DNA of 64,000 bases from Medicago truncatula (taxonomy: Eukaryota > Streptophyta > Magnoliopsida > Fabales > Fabaceae), in contig NC_053048.1 in the NCBI RefSeq assembly GCF_003473485.1, forward strand, positions 50,465,755-50,529,754, written 5' to 3'. Of the stretch, positions 1 through 13,011 are shown piece by piece (within the stretch, counting starts at the first letter, position 1; the number at the start of each line of letters is the position of its first letter). The notes under the pieces were generated by a model that saw only the letters and a list, made by a program, of their open reading frames with translations, had not been told where the DNA came from and did no database searches. The translations under genes and the position numbers were made by a program.

Positions 1-215
1 TTTCTCTACAATGATAAAACTAAAAAACAGAAGTTATTAACCAGCTTGTCAAAGCCTATATGAATCTCTTAAAACAACACAAAAACTCAAAGCGCCTAGT
101 TGTTAATACCTTCCAAAAGAGTGGTGAACCACTCATGGAATAAGCACGGATACAGTCTTCTTCTTTTTTTATACCTACTATTGGTGTAATGATCATATAT
201 AGTCTTTGTTACTAA

Positions 216-2106
<1,891 letters not shown>

Positions 2107-2518
2107 GAAGACAGGCACTATCAGTAATAGTGATGTAAAGTGTAACTCTAGGTTTAACATTGAATTTTTCTTCCTTTAGAAAATTAATTAACAATCTTGA
2201 CTATTATTGTGTAAAAAAGTTGGTAGGTTTGTTTCATGGGTTTTGACATGTTATGTAAATTACTATAGGAAACATTATCTTGTCAACTGCCTTTGAGTTT
2301 CGACTTGGTGACATCTAAATTTAAGCTACATTAGAATTTATGGATTGGAGATGGTACCGTACAAGAAGCTTTTCAAGTATTACTTGACTGCTTCCCATAC
2401 TTAATACTTAATTAATCAAGAAACATTTCTATCTAGATTTTTCTTTTAGTAATTCAATTCCATGTTCATATCAATTGATTCTTGTAGCTTCACCAGAGTA
2501 GGGGAAATTATAAACATC
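2107..2518. other. 3' flank of the first CDPK, shared with the second copy
   Basis: This non-coding stretch is clearly alignable with about 10450-10720 (for example the shared run CGACTTGGTGACATCTAAAT and the GGTACCGTAC motif). The tandem duplication therefore includes roughly 300 bp beyond the stop codon. No gene is seen. Confidence 0.7.
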
Positions 2519-2702
2519 AAGAGGTTTTATTAACGAGCCACTGGACACTCTTTAAATATTTCAGAAGGAGAAATTATTCCACAAAAAAAGTCAAATATTT
2601 CAATTTTTAATGCATTTATCACATAACTTTTCAAAAAAAAAAAAAACCTTTTAAAGGTCTTAAAGAGTGCCCCGGGGACACTCGTTAACATCTTCCTTTT
2701 GA
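2519..2702. mobile_element. Small inverted-repeat element (GTTAAC/CCCCGGGG MITE family), copy 1
   Basis: The left arm starts near 2530 (TTAACGAG, then a CACTCTTTAA block). The right arm is its reverse complement near 2655-2689 (TTAAAGAGTGCCCCGGGG to GTTAAC). Related ends occur at 38016-38876 and 41953-42137. It is probably a non-autonomous DNA transposon. No clear TSD was identified. Confidence 0.55.
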
Positions 2703-3300
2703 AAATTCTTGAAGTTATCATTTCCAAACAATAAAATTTATCTAGAAGTATTTGAATTACTTCAAAACATTACATTAGCTAAATTCCCCATCCAAACACA
2801 CTCTAACTTTTTCAATAGTTTTGAATTCCATCCCATTACAAGGTTCACTATTTATTTCCTCACCAACATTTTGAGATCCCATTGAAATATTTTCATGAGA
2901 TATTTCCACATCATTAGCATCCATTATTGACCGTTGCACCTATTTGTTTATTGTTGGAACATGCGTGAAAATTAAGTTAAAAGAATAAACACAAATTCAC
3001 ATATTAGGCAGAATTAATGTAATGTGAAATGAAAAAAGTGGAAGTCTCACATTGGATAGATTATACACATTAGTGTTAATATAGTGGGGGGCATAACTAT
3101 AAGAAGGATATATAATTATGTGAACCAATTAAGGAATAGAGAAAAAATATATATTAAAATATATATTATTATTTAAAAATGTTAAATTAAATAATTGATT
3201 TAATCATTATTAAAAAGTGTTTTCTAAATGCCTAAGTTTTGACTAAAATATTTCGAAACATAATCTGAAATATTTTGATCTAAAATATAATTTTCTACGT
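2703..3300. repeat. Intergenic DNA with an LTR-like fragment
   Basis: From about 2952 the sequence begins TGTTGGAAC and contains an AAGTCTCACATTGGATAGAT block. This resembles the PBS-proximal region of plant copia LTRs. No matching CA end or TSD was found, so the fragment is only tentative. No gene is seen. Confidence 0.3.
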
Positions 3301-3734
3301 ATATTTTTAGAGAAAATAGTCACTTTAGTCCCTGATTCTGCAGCTCGCTGTCGCATAGGTCCCTGACTCAGGATTAAATACAAATAAGTCCCCGACTCTG
3401 CACTTCCGTTATCACTTTAGTTCATGACGTTAAGTTATTCTGTTAAGTGATGATGTGACACAGTTACATGGCATATGAGGTGTCACAGAGACTAAAGTGA
3501 AAGTAAAAAATGGTCACTTTGGTCCCTGACCAAAAATCAATATCCCTAAATTGAATCTCAAATCCTTAAATCACCAAATCTCAAACCCCTAAATATCATC
3601 TAATTCTCTCTCTTTTGTTCAAAATCAATCATCAATTAAACACCAACTTTATTTTAAGTCCTTGACTGTGCATACCAAAATCAATCATCCTTGGCAGTGC
3701 ATAATTAAACACCAACATCATAAAGTCGCAAAAT

Positions 3735-5125
3735 ATAATGACTATTACTTTTCACACCTTGCTGCCTTCTCACGCGCCCTGCAAAATTTTCAAAAATACT
3801 CCTGGTCCGGATTATATATTCCGAACCAGATTGTTAGTGATTTTCGGAATACGAAATTCGGACCAAATATTATGTGCTTTTTTGTGTCTTTCTTTCATGT
3901 CAAGGGTCTCTGTTGACCGTTATATGAACCCCACACAAACTGCAATGCATTGCTATTGCAGGGTTCCTATGAACGGTCAACAATGACCATAACACCATCA
4001 ACACCCCTAAAAAACTAAAAACATTTGAAGAAAATGGAAGAAAAGAGGTGAAGTGAAGAATGAAGGTATTTGTTGAAGATGTAGCCTATTTATAGCCTAA
4101 AACAAGTCCTATGTCATTAATACAGTCAATGAAAACGTGTTAGTGGTTGTAACCGTCCAAACCCACATTAATGGCTCTGAATCTTTCCGAATTTTACATT
4201 CTTGAATGTCCTTAGCCCTACATGAAGTGCCAACTTTTCCCTCGTTCACCATTATCGCATTAATCCGCAAAATATATTTCAGAAAACAGATGAGCATTCC
4301 GGATTTTATATTCCATAATGCATCAGTCATGGTCGGTGGTCTGCACCATACGTTTTTGTCGGTAGTCAAGTAAAAAAAACGCGTTTTACCACGTTTTTTT
4401 ACTGCATTTATGACCTCCCAACCGTTTTAGACCCACCCCTCCCTATAAATAGCCTTCCAAAGCCCACCATTTCTCACACCATCCTCTCCCACCCTCTCCT
4501 CCTCTTCTTCCTTCTACAACCATAGTTTTCCATCATTGAAAACTTTCAGGGTTTGTATGAACGGTAAATGAGGATGGAACCGCGCTGCAACGAGGTGCGG
4601 TTCATCTGAGGGTCATGTGGGTCAGTGTGGTTCTTAGCTTAGCCTGTCTGGGTGTAAGTTTGAGCACCCCCCACCTCCCTCAGGGGCATTGTTCTCTTCT
4701 TCCCACCCTCCTCTGGTTTTCCTCCAATAGGGAACCTACTGCTATGTCCTATCACATAGCAGTGGTTAGGATCTTAGGAGATTAGAATTAGGCTCTTAGG
4801 AGATTAGAAATAGATTTAGGATCTTATGTAGTAAGTTTAAAAAGCTTGAAAATTATTGTAATGTATTGTTCATATATTAATAAAATGAGTTGTTTTTATG
4901 TTTGTGTCTTTTTATTTCTATCTTTTATCTGATTCGCATTTTATTTTATGAATTGCAAAGCTTAAAATTGCAAAAGTTCTGGTAAAACATTATTCCGAAT
5001 TTTCAAATCCAGAAACATCTGCAAAATTCTAATAATGCAATTCGGAAAACGAAATACGGACCAGAGGTAAAATTGGAAGAAAAAAAATAGGACGCGTGGG
5101 GAAAGGCATAGGATGGGAAAAGTAA
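3735..5125. mobile_element. Inner inverted-repeat element nested in the MULE
   Basis: The left arm (about 3735-3875: TGACTATTACTTTTC, then ACGCG, then TGGTCCG and TTCGGAATACGAAAT) reappears inverted on the right (about 4950-5125). Between the arms, two TATAAATAG boxes face outward, at about 4085-4095 on the minus strand and about 4443-4451 on the plus strand. Each is followed by a C/T-rich leader. Exact ends and TSD are unresolved. No coding region was recognised. Confidence 0.6.
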
Positions 5126-5307
5126 TAGTCAAATAGAATATTCTTGTATTATGCACTTCTACATACCAAAAGCAATGCAATATTCTTCTCTCAATATGAA
5201 TATGCTCCGGTATACTATGGCAAACTTGATGTAATTCTAATTTTAATTTAGCAACTACTATGGCAGATTTGATATATAAATTGTATATTTGACCCTTATT
5301 TATTTAT

Positions 5308-6797
5308 GGCTTATTTGATCCATTAGTCCCCTAAATAATTTCAAGTTTTCATTTTGGTCCCACAATTAATAAAACGTGCGTTTAAGTCCCTCATGTTTTC
5401 CTCCGTTTGCCAAATAAATCTCGGCTGTTAAGTTTAACTCCAAATGTCTATGGTGGATCAACCTTAAAAATGGTACATCGTAGACCTTATTAATTTTGTT
5501 AATTTTAACCATTCGATCTATTTATCATAAAAGAGACCGTTAGATCTTCACAAAAAACAATTGATTGCCAAACTGCCTTGTCATATCTTCATCTTCTTGT
5601 ACATGATCTTCATAAAAAACCCAACAACAACATAGCAACTCAGATTCAACAACAACATCATCATCAATTCAACAACAACATTATCACCATCTATCAAAAT
5701 AAACAATCTTCACATCTATATGTTTTTTCTTTCTTTTCAATTTGTTCTTATTTCAACACTATCATTTAATTATTTAAAAGCAAGACAACAAAATATAAGA
5801 AACAAAGCTAAAATAAAAAGAACCCATTTTTTCTCACACTGATGTGCAGTTGGAGCTGGCGCTGGGAGTTTTTTTTTTTTTTTTTAAACAACATAATCTT
5901 CATTAAAAGGCCTAAACAGGTATGGCAAGGTACAAAACAAGCACTAGGCACTCCCCAAAACCATGACAAAACTAAACAACAGCAGAAGCATAACAGGAAA
6001 AAAAATAAAATGTGCTCAGAAAGTGTTTGAATTAGGGGAGGTGGGGTCATTTCCCGACGCGGTGGAGTCATTTTCCAGTGCGGTGGTCGCCGGAGCAAAT
6101 TCATCCGATCATGATTTTTCTTTGTGGGTTTTGTAGAGAATATAAAGGAGAGTATATTTATGGTGGTGTTTTGTCACGAAACAAACAATTTGTGGTGGTC
6201 TAGATCTAAAATGAAAGTGCGGTTTTAAGATCTTCATCTTCTCTCTTCTTTTGCCTCAGATCTTTATGAATCTTCTCTCTTCTTATGCGAATTGAAAGGG
6301 TTGTCATTGTTGTGTTGCTGATGTTTGTTGATGATGAGAGAATTTGGAGAAGGGATGAAGATGAAGGTTTTTTTAGTTTGTGGAAGGGATTACGTGATTG
6401 GCTTTGAAGAGTTGATCAGATCTAGTTTTTTATTTTTAAAATAAAGTTGAGTATGAAGATAACAATCAAGATGAAGAATAAGAAGAGGAGGAAGATGAAG
6501 AAAAGGAAAAAAAGTTAAGTGTTGATGGTTCAATGTAAGATAAAATATACCTACGTGATTTAACGGTCCTCCATTTAATAAAAGATCAAAGGGTTTAAAT
6601 TAAAATAATTAATAGGATCTATGGTGGACCACTCTTAAAGTTGGTCCACCATAGACATAATTTGAGTTAAACTTAACTGTGAGGATTTATTTGGCAAATG
6701 GAGGAAAAAGTGAGGGACTAAAATGTACGTTTTATTAATTGTGGGACCAAAATGAAAACTTCAAATAATTTGAGGGATCATTGAATCAAATAAAGTC
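5308..6797. mobile_element. Second nested MULE-type element, 1.49 kb
   Basis: Inverted repeats of about 250 bp lie at 5308-5555 and about 6555-6797 (GTTTTCATTTTGGTCCCAC and its reverse complement). They are flanked by a perfect 9-bp TSD, TTTATTTAT, at 5299-5307 and 6798-6806. It lies wholly inside the outer MULE, so it is the later insertion. The interior contains a poly-T-headed segment at 5868-6030 and no recognisable transposase. Confidence 0.85.
5867..6030 (-). mobile_element. Probable LINE 3' tail, minus orientation
   Basis: A run of about 18 T (a poly-A tail on the minus strand) is followed by sequence with the composition of plant LINE 3' ends (TTCATTAAAAGGCCTAAACA and CACTCCCCAAAACCATGAC). 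The insertion is 5'-truncated and no TSD was found. The assignment rests mainly on the poly-A and the general appearance. Confidence 0.4.
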
Positions 6798-7684
6798 TTT
6801 ATTTATTGTTTTTTTTTTTTTCAGTATGATTTTTTAATATACATGTGCAAGTTTAAATTGTTTCACTGTTGTTTTGCTAAGAGTGATATTATAAAAGAGG
6901 AAATTAACCTTCTAATAAGATGATTACATCAAGTAATCAATTGGCACAAATATTACCCCTTTTGTGAAAAGGCCTTTTTCAATAATCACTTTGGTAATGA
7001 GTTGAGTTTTTCAGTACACAATCTTCATAGGCATTAGACATCCATAAGACAGTGCCACCTCTGATATATATTCCAATTAGCAGTACTTTTTTTTTTTTAA
7101 AACATAACTGATGTAAGTTTATGCAGTGATGAAGTAGAGCTTAGATGAACTTTCATTATCTTACTACTTGATTATTGATGTTGCAATTTGGGATGCTGTG
7201 GTTTCTGACGACGCTTGGGATTTTTCACTTTTTAGCACAACTGTTGGATGCGGAAAAATTACCCTTGGTTGTTTCAATTTCTGACGAAGTTGCTTCTGAA
7301 ACCCCAATCAAGTGCGAGATTAGTAGTTTAAGTGGTGTAATAGTTGACGAAAGAACAGTAAAGGATTTAAAATGAAGTTGGTGTTTAATGGATGATTGAT
7401 TTTGAACGAAAAGAGAATTAGATGACAGGGGTTTGAGATTTAGTGATTTAGGGATTTGAGATTCAATTGAGGGATATTGATTTTTGGTTCAGGGATCAAA
7501 GTGACCATTTTTTACTTTCACTTTAGTTCATGTGACACCTCATATGCCATGTTGTGCCACATCATCATCACTTAGTAGAATAACTTAACGTCAGAGACTA
7601 AAGTGATAACGGAAGTGCATAGTCAAAACTTATTTGTATTTAATATGAGTGAGAGACTAAAGTAACTATTTGCTCATATTTTTA

Positions 7685-8101
7685 TTCAATCTAATATCTT
7701 ATTTGATTTGATTGATAGAAAAGAAAGAAAAATCAAGAGCCAGGGCGGAATTGTATTCTTAGTTACTAGTATTAGTAGGAACCGAACCAATGTCTTGGAA
7801 TAATAATAACTAAATCTGGAACGTCCATTCTATGTCGCTCATTCCTCTATTGGCGTTGGATTTCCTCGTACGCGTTTCCTCCAAATTTTGAAACATTCTA
7901 TCCTATGTATAACAGAAAAAACGGTTACTCTATTATCGATCTTTGTTAACTAACTTCAATAGAAACCCTTAATTTTCACCATCCTTTAAAAACCCTGTTC
8001 TCTATTCTTTTTTCATGTATACTAAACACTGAGGTTGCGGCAGAATTTAGAAACTCGATTTTTGTTTCTTTGATTCTTAGAAAAACAACCACCGAGTGAA
8101 C
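7685..8101. promoter_or_regulatory. Upstream region of the second CDPK
   Basis: This gene-free stretch between the MULE and the ATG at 8102 must hold the promoter and 5' UTR of the second CDPK copy. No specific TATA box or operator could be assigned with confidence. Confidence 0.35.
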
Positions 8102-9829
8102 ATGGGAAACAACTGTGTTGGACTCAGAAATACCTCCGATGAAATTTTTTCAACATCGTGTTGCTGCTCATGGTCATATCCAATCTACCAAACACAAATT
8201 TCAGTTTCACCAAACATAAACGCTTCACAGACGGTTCAACAAAGTCCACCGCATGTCGACATCAAAGATTTGAAGTCAATTGAATCTAGGGTAACAGCAA
8301 AAAGTGCAGGTCTTCGAGAAGAATCAATTTTGTTGTCAAACAATGGTTCTTTTAAGGAATACTATGAGTTAGGAGATGAACTTGGAGAAGGGGAATTTGG
8401 AACTACTTCACTTTGTTTGGAGAAATCAACCGGGAAAACGTATGCATGCAAGGTAATCCCAAAGGTGAAATTGTTAGAAGATGATGATGTAGAGGATGTG
8501 AGGAGGGAAATTAAGATAATGCATCACTTGGTTGGGAGTCTAAATGTGATATGTATAAAAGGAGTTTATGAAGATTCTGATGTTGTTTATATTGTCATGG
8601 AATTATGTAAAGGAGGTGAGTTGTTTGATAGGATTGTGAAAAGAGGTTACTACGCCGAACAAAAGGCCGCTAAACTTGCAAGAACTATCGTTAGTGTTGT
8701 TGAGACTTGTCACTCACGTGGAGTTATGCATTGTGATCTTAAGCCTGAAAATTTTCTTTTTGTTGATGGACATGAAGATTCAACTCTTAAAGCAATTGAT
8801 TTTGGATTGTCTAGTTTCTTCAAACCAGGTATGGAAATAATCCCCTTCTCCAATTTATACCAATCTCTAACCATTTCTTGAAACCTACTATTGGTACTGT
8901 AATGATAATATATAGTCTTTGTGACTAACAATCTTCTATTGCAGGAGAAAAATTTAGTGATGCAGTAGGAAGTCCTTATTATATGGCACCTGAGGTTATA
9001 AGAGAGTGTTATGGGCCAGAAGCTGATGTGTGGAGTGCGGGTGTGATCATATACTTTTTCTTATGTGGAGCACCTCCATTTGATGGTGGTAAGTTATCTT
9101 CATGATCTTTACGTTTTGTTTCATTTCTATTCCCTTTTTTTTTTGCTTCATATAAAAATAGTGGATTTTGATTTTGTTCTTTGGTAATAGAATTGGAGCA
9201 AGAGATATTTGATAAGGTTTTACATGGTGAAATTGATTTCTCTTCGGATCCTTGGCCAAGTATTTCTGAAAGTGCCAAAGACTTGGTTAAGAAGATGCTT
9301 GATAGAGATCCTAAAACACGAATTACAGCACATGAAGCTCTAAGTAAGTTTCACCACTCTTTTTTCTTTTTCTTTTTTAAATTACGATATTACTGAAACA
9401 TATTCTTTATTTTCACATTTTAAGTATCCATAGATTCATTATACATTTTCATATTTTCTTTATACTAGTGTTTTTTATTGTTTATGGTTGTTGCATCTTC
9501 AGCTATTACAGTTGTTTTTAAGAGAGAAAAAATTACACATTTACCGCTTGATTTTTAATCACTAAACTTACCGCATTAATTGTTTAATTATACAGAACAT
9601 TAACTTTTATTACCATATTGTGAATGATGATTTTCCAATCTTCTTAGGTCACCCTTGGGTTCAGGTTGATGAAGTTGCTCCAGACAAGCCTCTTGATTCT
9701 GCAACTTTGAGTTGTCTAAAGCAATTTTCTGCTATGATAAAGATGGAGCATTCTCTTATTTCGATCAATATGGAAATGGCTACATCACTCAAGACGAGCT
9801 TCAACAAGTTTGTAAAGAGCTTGGCATGA
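8102..9829 (+). CDS. CPK: CDPK paralogue truncated after the junction domain (kinase without EF-hands)
   Basis: Exons 8102-8828, 8945-9088, 9191-9343 and 9648-9829 join in phase to give 401 residues. The start is chosen at MGNNC, a classic N-myristoylation/palmitoylation signal, with a C-C-C run at residues 20-22. Kinase landmarks are the Gly loop GEGEFG (about 95-100), VAIK Lys117, alphaC Glu136, DFG 233-235 and APE in exon 2. The catalytic HRD is HCD (residues 210-212), so the RD arginine is lost. After LKQFSAM the normal junction/EF1/EF2 exons are missing. Exon 4 runs directly into EF3-coding DNA in the wrong frame and stops at TGA 9827. The product would keep most of the autoinhibitory segment but no Ca2+-binding domain. 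It is either a pseudogene or a truncated, Ca2+-insensitive kinase. Family members normally reach about 500 residues or more. Confidence 0.85.
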
Positions 9830-10449
9830 AAGATGTCCACTTTAAGGAAATGATCGGAGAAGCTTATCAAAATAAATGTGAGTTATACATATTACAATGC
9901 TATGTTATGTTATGTGTTTCCATTTTCCAACAATTGAATGAAAAGTAAATTGAATCTTCTATTTATGAGGTGTAAGTTCAATGGTAAAAGTTTGACATTG
10001 TAACCTTGAGAAACTGAGTCCAATTTTCCTGTACAGGCTGTAAAATAGTCATTAGCGTAATTTTAACTAATAATATGTTCTGCTTCTCCAATATTTTATA
10101 TTAAAGAAATATTTGATATTCTAAATCATGCCTTTTCAAATCTCATACATCTTTTGATGATTTTGGTATGTTCATTGTTTTATCCTTTCAGGATGGACAA
10201 ATAGACTACAATGAATTTGTGGCTATGATGCAGAGAGGCAATGCAGATTTAGAAAATAATAGTGTAAAGTGTAGTACTAGCTTTAACATTGGATTAGGGA
10301 AAGACAAAAGACACTGTCAATATGTTAGGAAGACAGACACTATCAGTAGTAGTGGGGTAAAGTGTAGCGCTAACTTTAACATTGAATTTTTCTTCCTTTG
10401 GAAAATTATATACAATCTTGAATTTTGTTTCTCTTTAAAAAAAGCTTAG
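9731..10449 (+). pseudogene. Orphaned EF-hand exons of the second CDPK
   Basis: Remnants of the calmodulin-like exons lie out of frame with the kinase. At 9731-9890 the frame reads DKDG, then [20 protein letters not shown], so EF3 sits after a partial duplication of its own loop. The third loop ligand is changed (DQYGNG versus DKDGNG). The donor region has one extra A (AAATAAATGTGAGT versus AAATAATGTGAGT in the first copy). At 10192-10449 the last exon (DGQIDYNEFVAMMQRGNAD) is preserved, but two single-base A insertions move it past the stop used by the first copy. EF1 and EF2 are absent. Together these lesions show that the Ca2+-sensing half of this copy is dead. Confidence 0.85.
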
Positions 10450-10860
10450 TCATTAGCTATTATTATGTAAAAAGTTGATATGTCTACTTCATAGATTTTC
10501 CCTTGTTATGTAAACTACTAGGAAACATCATCTTGGCAATTGCCTTTTGAATTTCGACTTGGTGACATCTAAATTTAAGCTACATTAGAATATATGCATC
10601 TTTTTCGAGTAGGACAGTTGATCTAATATGGATTCGAGGTGGTACCGTACACGAAGCTTTTCAAATGTTACTTGACTTCTTCACATGCTTAATACTTTAA
10701 TTAATCGAGAAACTATAAACATAAAGAGAACTAGCATGTGAAATTACATATTAATCGCTCTGATTCTATTTAAAATCTCTATTAGAGTTCATTAAGTATT
10801 AGGAGCAACAATAGGGCTAGACTAATTATCGGAGTCTCTAAGAGATCAGCACAATATATA
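10450..10860. other. 3' flank of the second CDPK
   Basis: The sequence is homologous to the flank at 2200-2460, with a few small insertions. No gene is seen. Confidence 0.6.
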
Positions 10861-11142
10861 CTCCCTCTGTCCCTATATCTAAGCTCCCATTTGACTTTAT
10901 TTTTGTCTTTAAATGTACACTCTCTTTCAAATTACTAAATGCATTTATTATTTTTTTCCCTTAAACATACCCATAATTAATTGACTTATCTTGAAATATG
11001 AAAAGTCAAATTTAATACACATACAAACAAAAGACAATTTGAAAATACTAACACACAAAACAGACACATTAATTACACTGACAACACTTCTTAAAAAAAT
11101 ATGAAAAAGGTAATGAATGACTACATTAAAGGACGGAGGGAT
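10861..11142. mobile_element. Stowaway-like MITE (282 bp)
   Basis: It begins CTCCCTCTGTCCC and ends with the inverse, GGACGGAGGGA, and is flanked by TA on both sides (10859-10860 and 11143-11144). The CTCCCTCCGTCC terminus and TA target site are typical of Stowaway (Tc1/mariner-derived) MITEs. It is non-coding. Confidence 0.85.
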
Positions 11143-11850
11143 TATCTCAATCCAAAGTCTTAAAAGACATAAATTTTAAGGTAGCCCCCTATTTCAATTC
11201 TTGATTGATCTAGAAAAGTATAGAAAATATAGAAAAGTGTAATGATTGAATGGAAAATCTAATTACATTAAGGAGTACCATTGGGGCTTGTATAGTCAAT
11301 TAGAACAATTGACTCCTGTTTAATATAATTAATTTTTACATCTCTAATATCCTCCGGTAAGTTAGAAGGTGTTTACAACACTTTTGACTTGCAAAATACG
11401 GAAAAGAATCAAAAATTATTTTAAAAAAGAATATTAAATGTTAAATATATCAGCTAAAAAATAGTTAATCTTCCATTTTCCTTATGGAGATAAACTAAAA
11501 TGTAAGTAAACGAAAAAAATAATGAAGTTTGATGGTTTAATTATCCATGATCTTATGGACATAAGCCAATATGCAAATAGACTAAAACGAATAGTTTTAT
11601 TCGCTTAACTATCCATGATCTTTTCTTTAAAATAAAAAATAAACTATCCATGATCTTAATGAATAGAATCTGAAAATTCAATTTGGCAGGAAAAATTAAT
11701 TTTGATCGCTTAATTTTTCATGATCTTTATGCTAAAAATAAATTTTTATTAGTTAGCAATCCATTATTTTATGGAGGATATAAGTTAGAATGTCAATTAG
11801 GCTAAAATTAAAAAAGATGAATATAACCAAGTAATTAGTGTTGAAGTGTT
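11143..11850. other. AT-rich intergenic DNA
   Basis: A phrase of the type ATCCATGATCTTTATGG recurs loosely at about 11545, 11610, 11645 and 11728, which suggests old diverged local duplications. No gene or element boundary is seen. Confidence 0.4.
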
Positions 11851-11856
11851 GAACAA

Positions 11857-12480
11857 ATGACTAACAAGTATGAAAACAACCATACCAGGTATTATTCAGT
11901 TAGGTCGGTTCATTCGGTCCTTGCTGGTGGTGGGTGCACTACTAACGTGGATAGGAGAACTACTGGGGAGGCTAGTGTTCTTTTCATGATGTTGAATTAT
12001 TGTCACCTTTTAAGGTTGGTAATTCTGCATAACCTACTTAAGCGTAAAGTGATTACTGATCCTAGTGGCACCTCTTGTGCAATTTGTGGTGCTTCCATGT
12101 AGTCGTTTTAGGTGGTTATGTTGGAGTTTGTCTCCACGGGATGTGGTGGCTATCTTTGTCTTTTTTCCAAGGTCCAGAAGTTGGTTGTAGAGATTGGTTT
12201 CGTATGTATTTTGTTTTGCATGTTTTTGTGTGGTCCTTCTAAAAATATCATAATGATATCATTTTCTTTGGTAAGATAACTTCATAGGAGCAACTGGTGG
12301 AACGAGTTAATTTTTTTTTATTGAGAATGATTTCTTAGGAAGAACAATGTTGTCCTTGCTCCTTTAATGAGTGGGGTGTGGAACATGTCCTTTGGGGGGG
12401 GTTGCATATAGGGAATTTACAGCGGGGGCGTCCTTGGGTTGGGTTGCCTCTGGCTATTGGCTGATCCTTGGGCACTATCA
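11857..12480 (+). pseudogene. LINE reverse transcriptase C-terminus, decayed
   Basis: A frame with NLLKRKVI followed by C-x2-C (SCAICGAS) matches the zinc-binding segment found after the reverse transcriptase of plant L1-like LINEs. Downstream, other frames show DIIFFGKITS and EQLVERVNFF, which fit the usual W-x-x-RND-x-x-F stretch. Stops and frameshifts (for example TAG at about 12100) break it. It is a 5'-truncated dead non-LTR retrotransposon. The assignment is by motif only. Confidence 0.6.
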
Positions 12481-12486
12481 TGATTT

Positions 12487-12752
12487 ATGCTCTTCATCCA
12501 GCAAAAAACGCTCACGCCTAGCTGAAATGTCAAAAATATCCTTGCGTTAGTTAAGTAACACAAGTGTTAAAATCTGCGCATCTTAATATGCACTGTGGAA
12601 CTTAACTCACGCTGAAATTAATACTTGTGTGAGTTAACTCAGGCTAGAAATTAACACTTATGGGAGTTAACCCACGCTTTATTACTTAAATAGCGCATGG
12701 ATAAATTGATAATTTCAGTTACGCAAGTGTTTTGTACTGGACGAAGAGCATG
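12487..12752. mobile_element. Foldback/MITE element in the LINE remnant
   Basis: The left arm ATGCTCTTCATCCAGCA (12487 on) has its inverse at the right end (CTGGACGAAGAGCAT, to 12752). Internal repeats of a 35-40-bp unit with GAGTTAACYCACGCT lie at about 12600-12680. No TSD is visible. Confidence 0.6.
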
Positions 12753-13011
12753 TGCCGTTCCTTGTTTTCTTTCCAATGTAGGTTAGTGTAAGAGGTGTTG
12801 GTATTTGCGGAAGTTGGTGAATCTTAGTTAGACTGCACTTGTTGTGTGTTCTTTTATTTATCAAATATATTATTCTTTGTTTGGATTTGTTGTTTTCTTC
12901 TTTTTTAAGTGTTCTTTGGATTTGATAATTGTTATTTTCAATGATATCAAACACTATTATATACAAAAAATTATTTTTCAAATTTTCTATGTTAACTAAT
13001 GTATTTAATCT

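Larger units (their letters stand above)
3310..7675. mobile_element. Mutator-like element (MULE), 4.37 kb, non-autonomous, with nested elements
   Basis: Terminal inverted repeats about 340 bp long lie at 3310-3655 and about 7371-7675. They begin GAGAAAATAGTCACTTT on the left and, in reverse complement, GAGCAAATAGTTACTTT on the right. A perfect 9-bp TSD (ATATTTTTA) flanks the element at 3301-3309 and 7676-7684. Long TIRs with 9-bp TSDs are the hallmark of Mutator-like elements. No transposase is recognisable, so it is non-autonomous. Two further inverted-repeat pairs lie inside it (about 3735/5115 and 5308/6797). It inserted between the two tandem CDPK genes. Confidence 0.9.

Noticed and set aside
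5578-6104. Open frames on both strands at 5.6-6.1 kb
   Set aside because: They are low-complexity (Asn/His- or Phe/Leu-rich) and lie in a nested transposon with a poly-T run.
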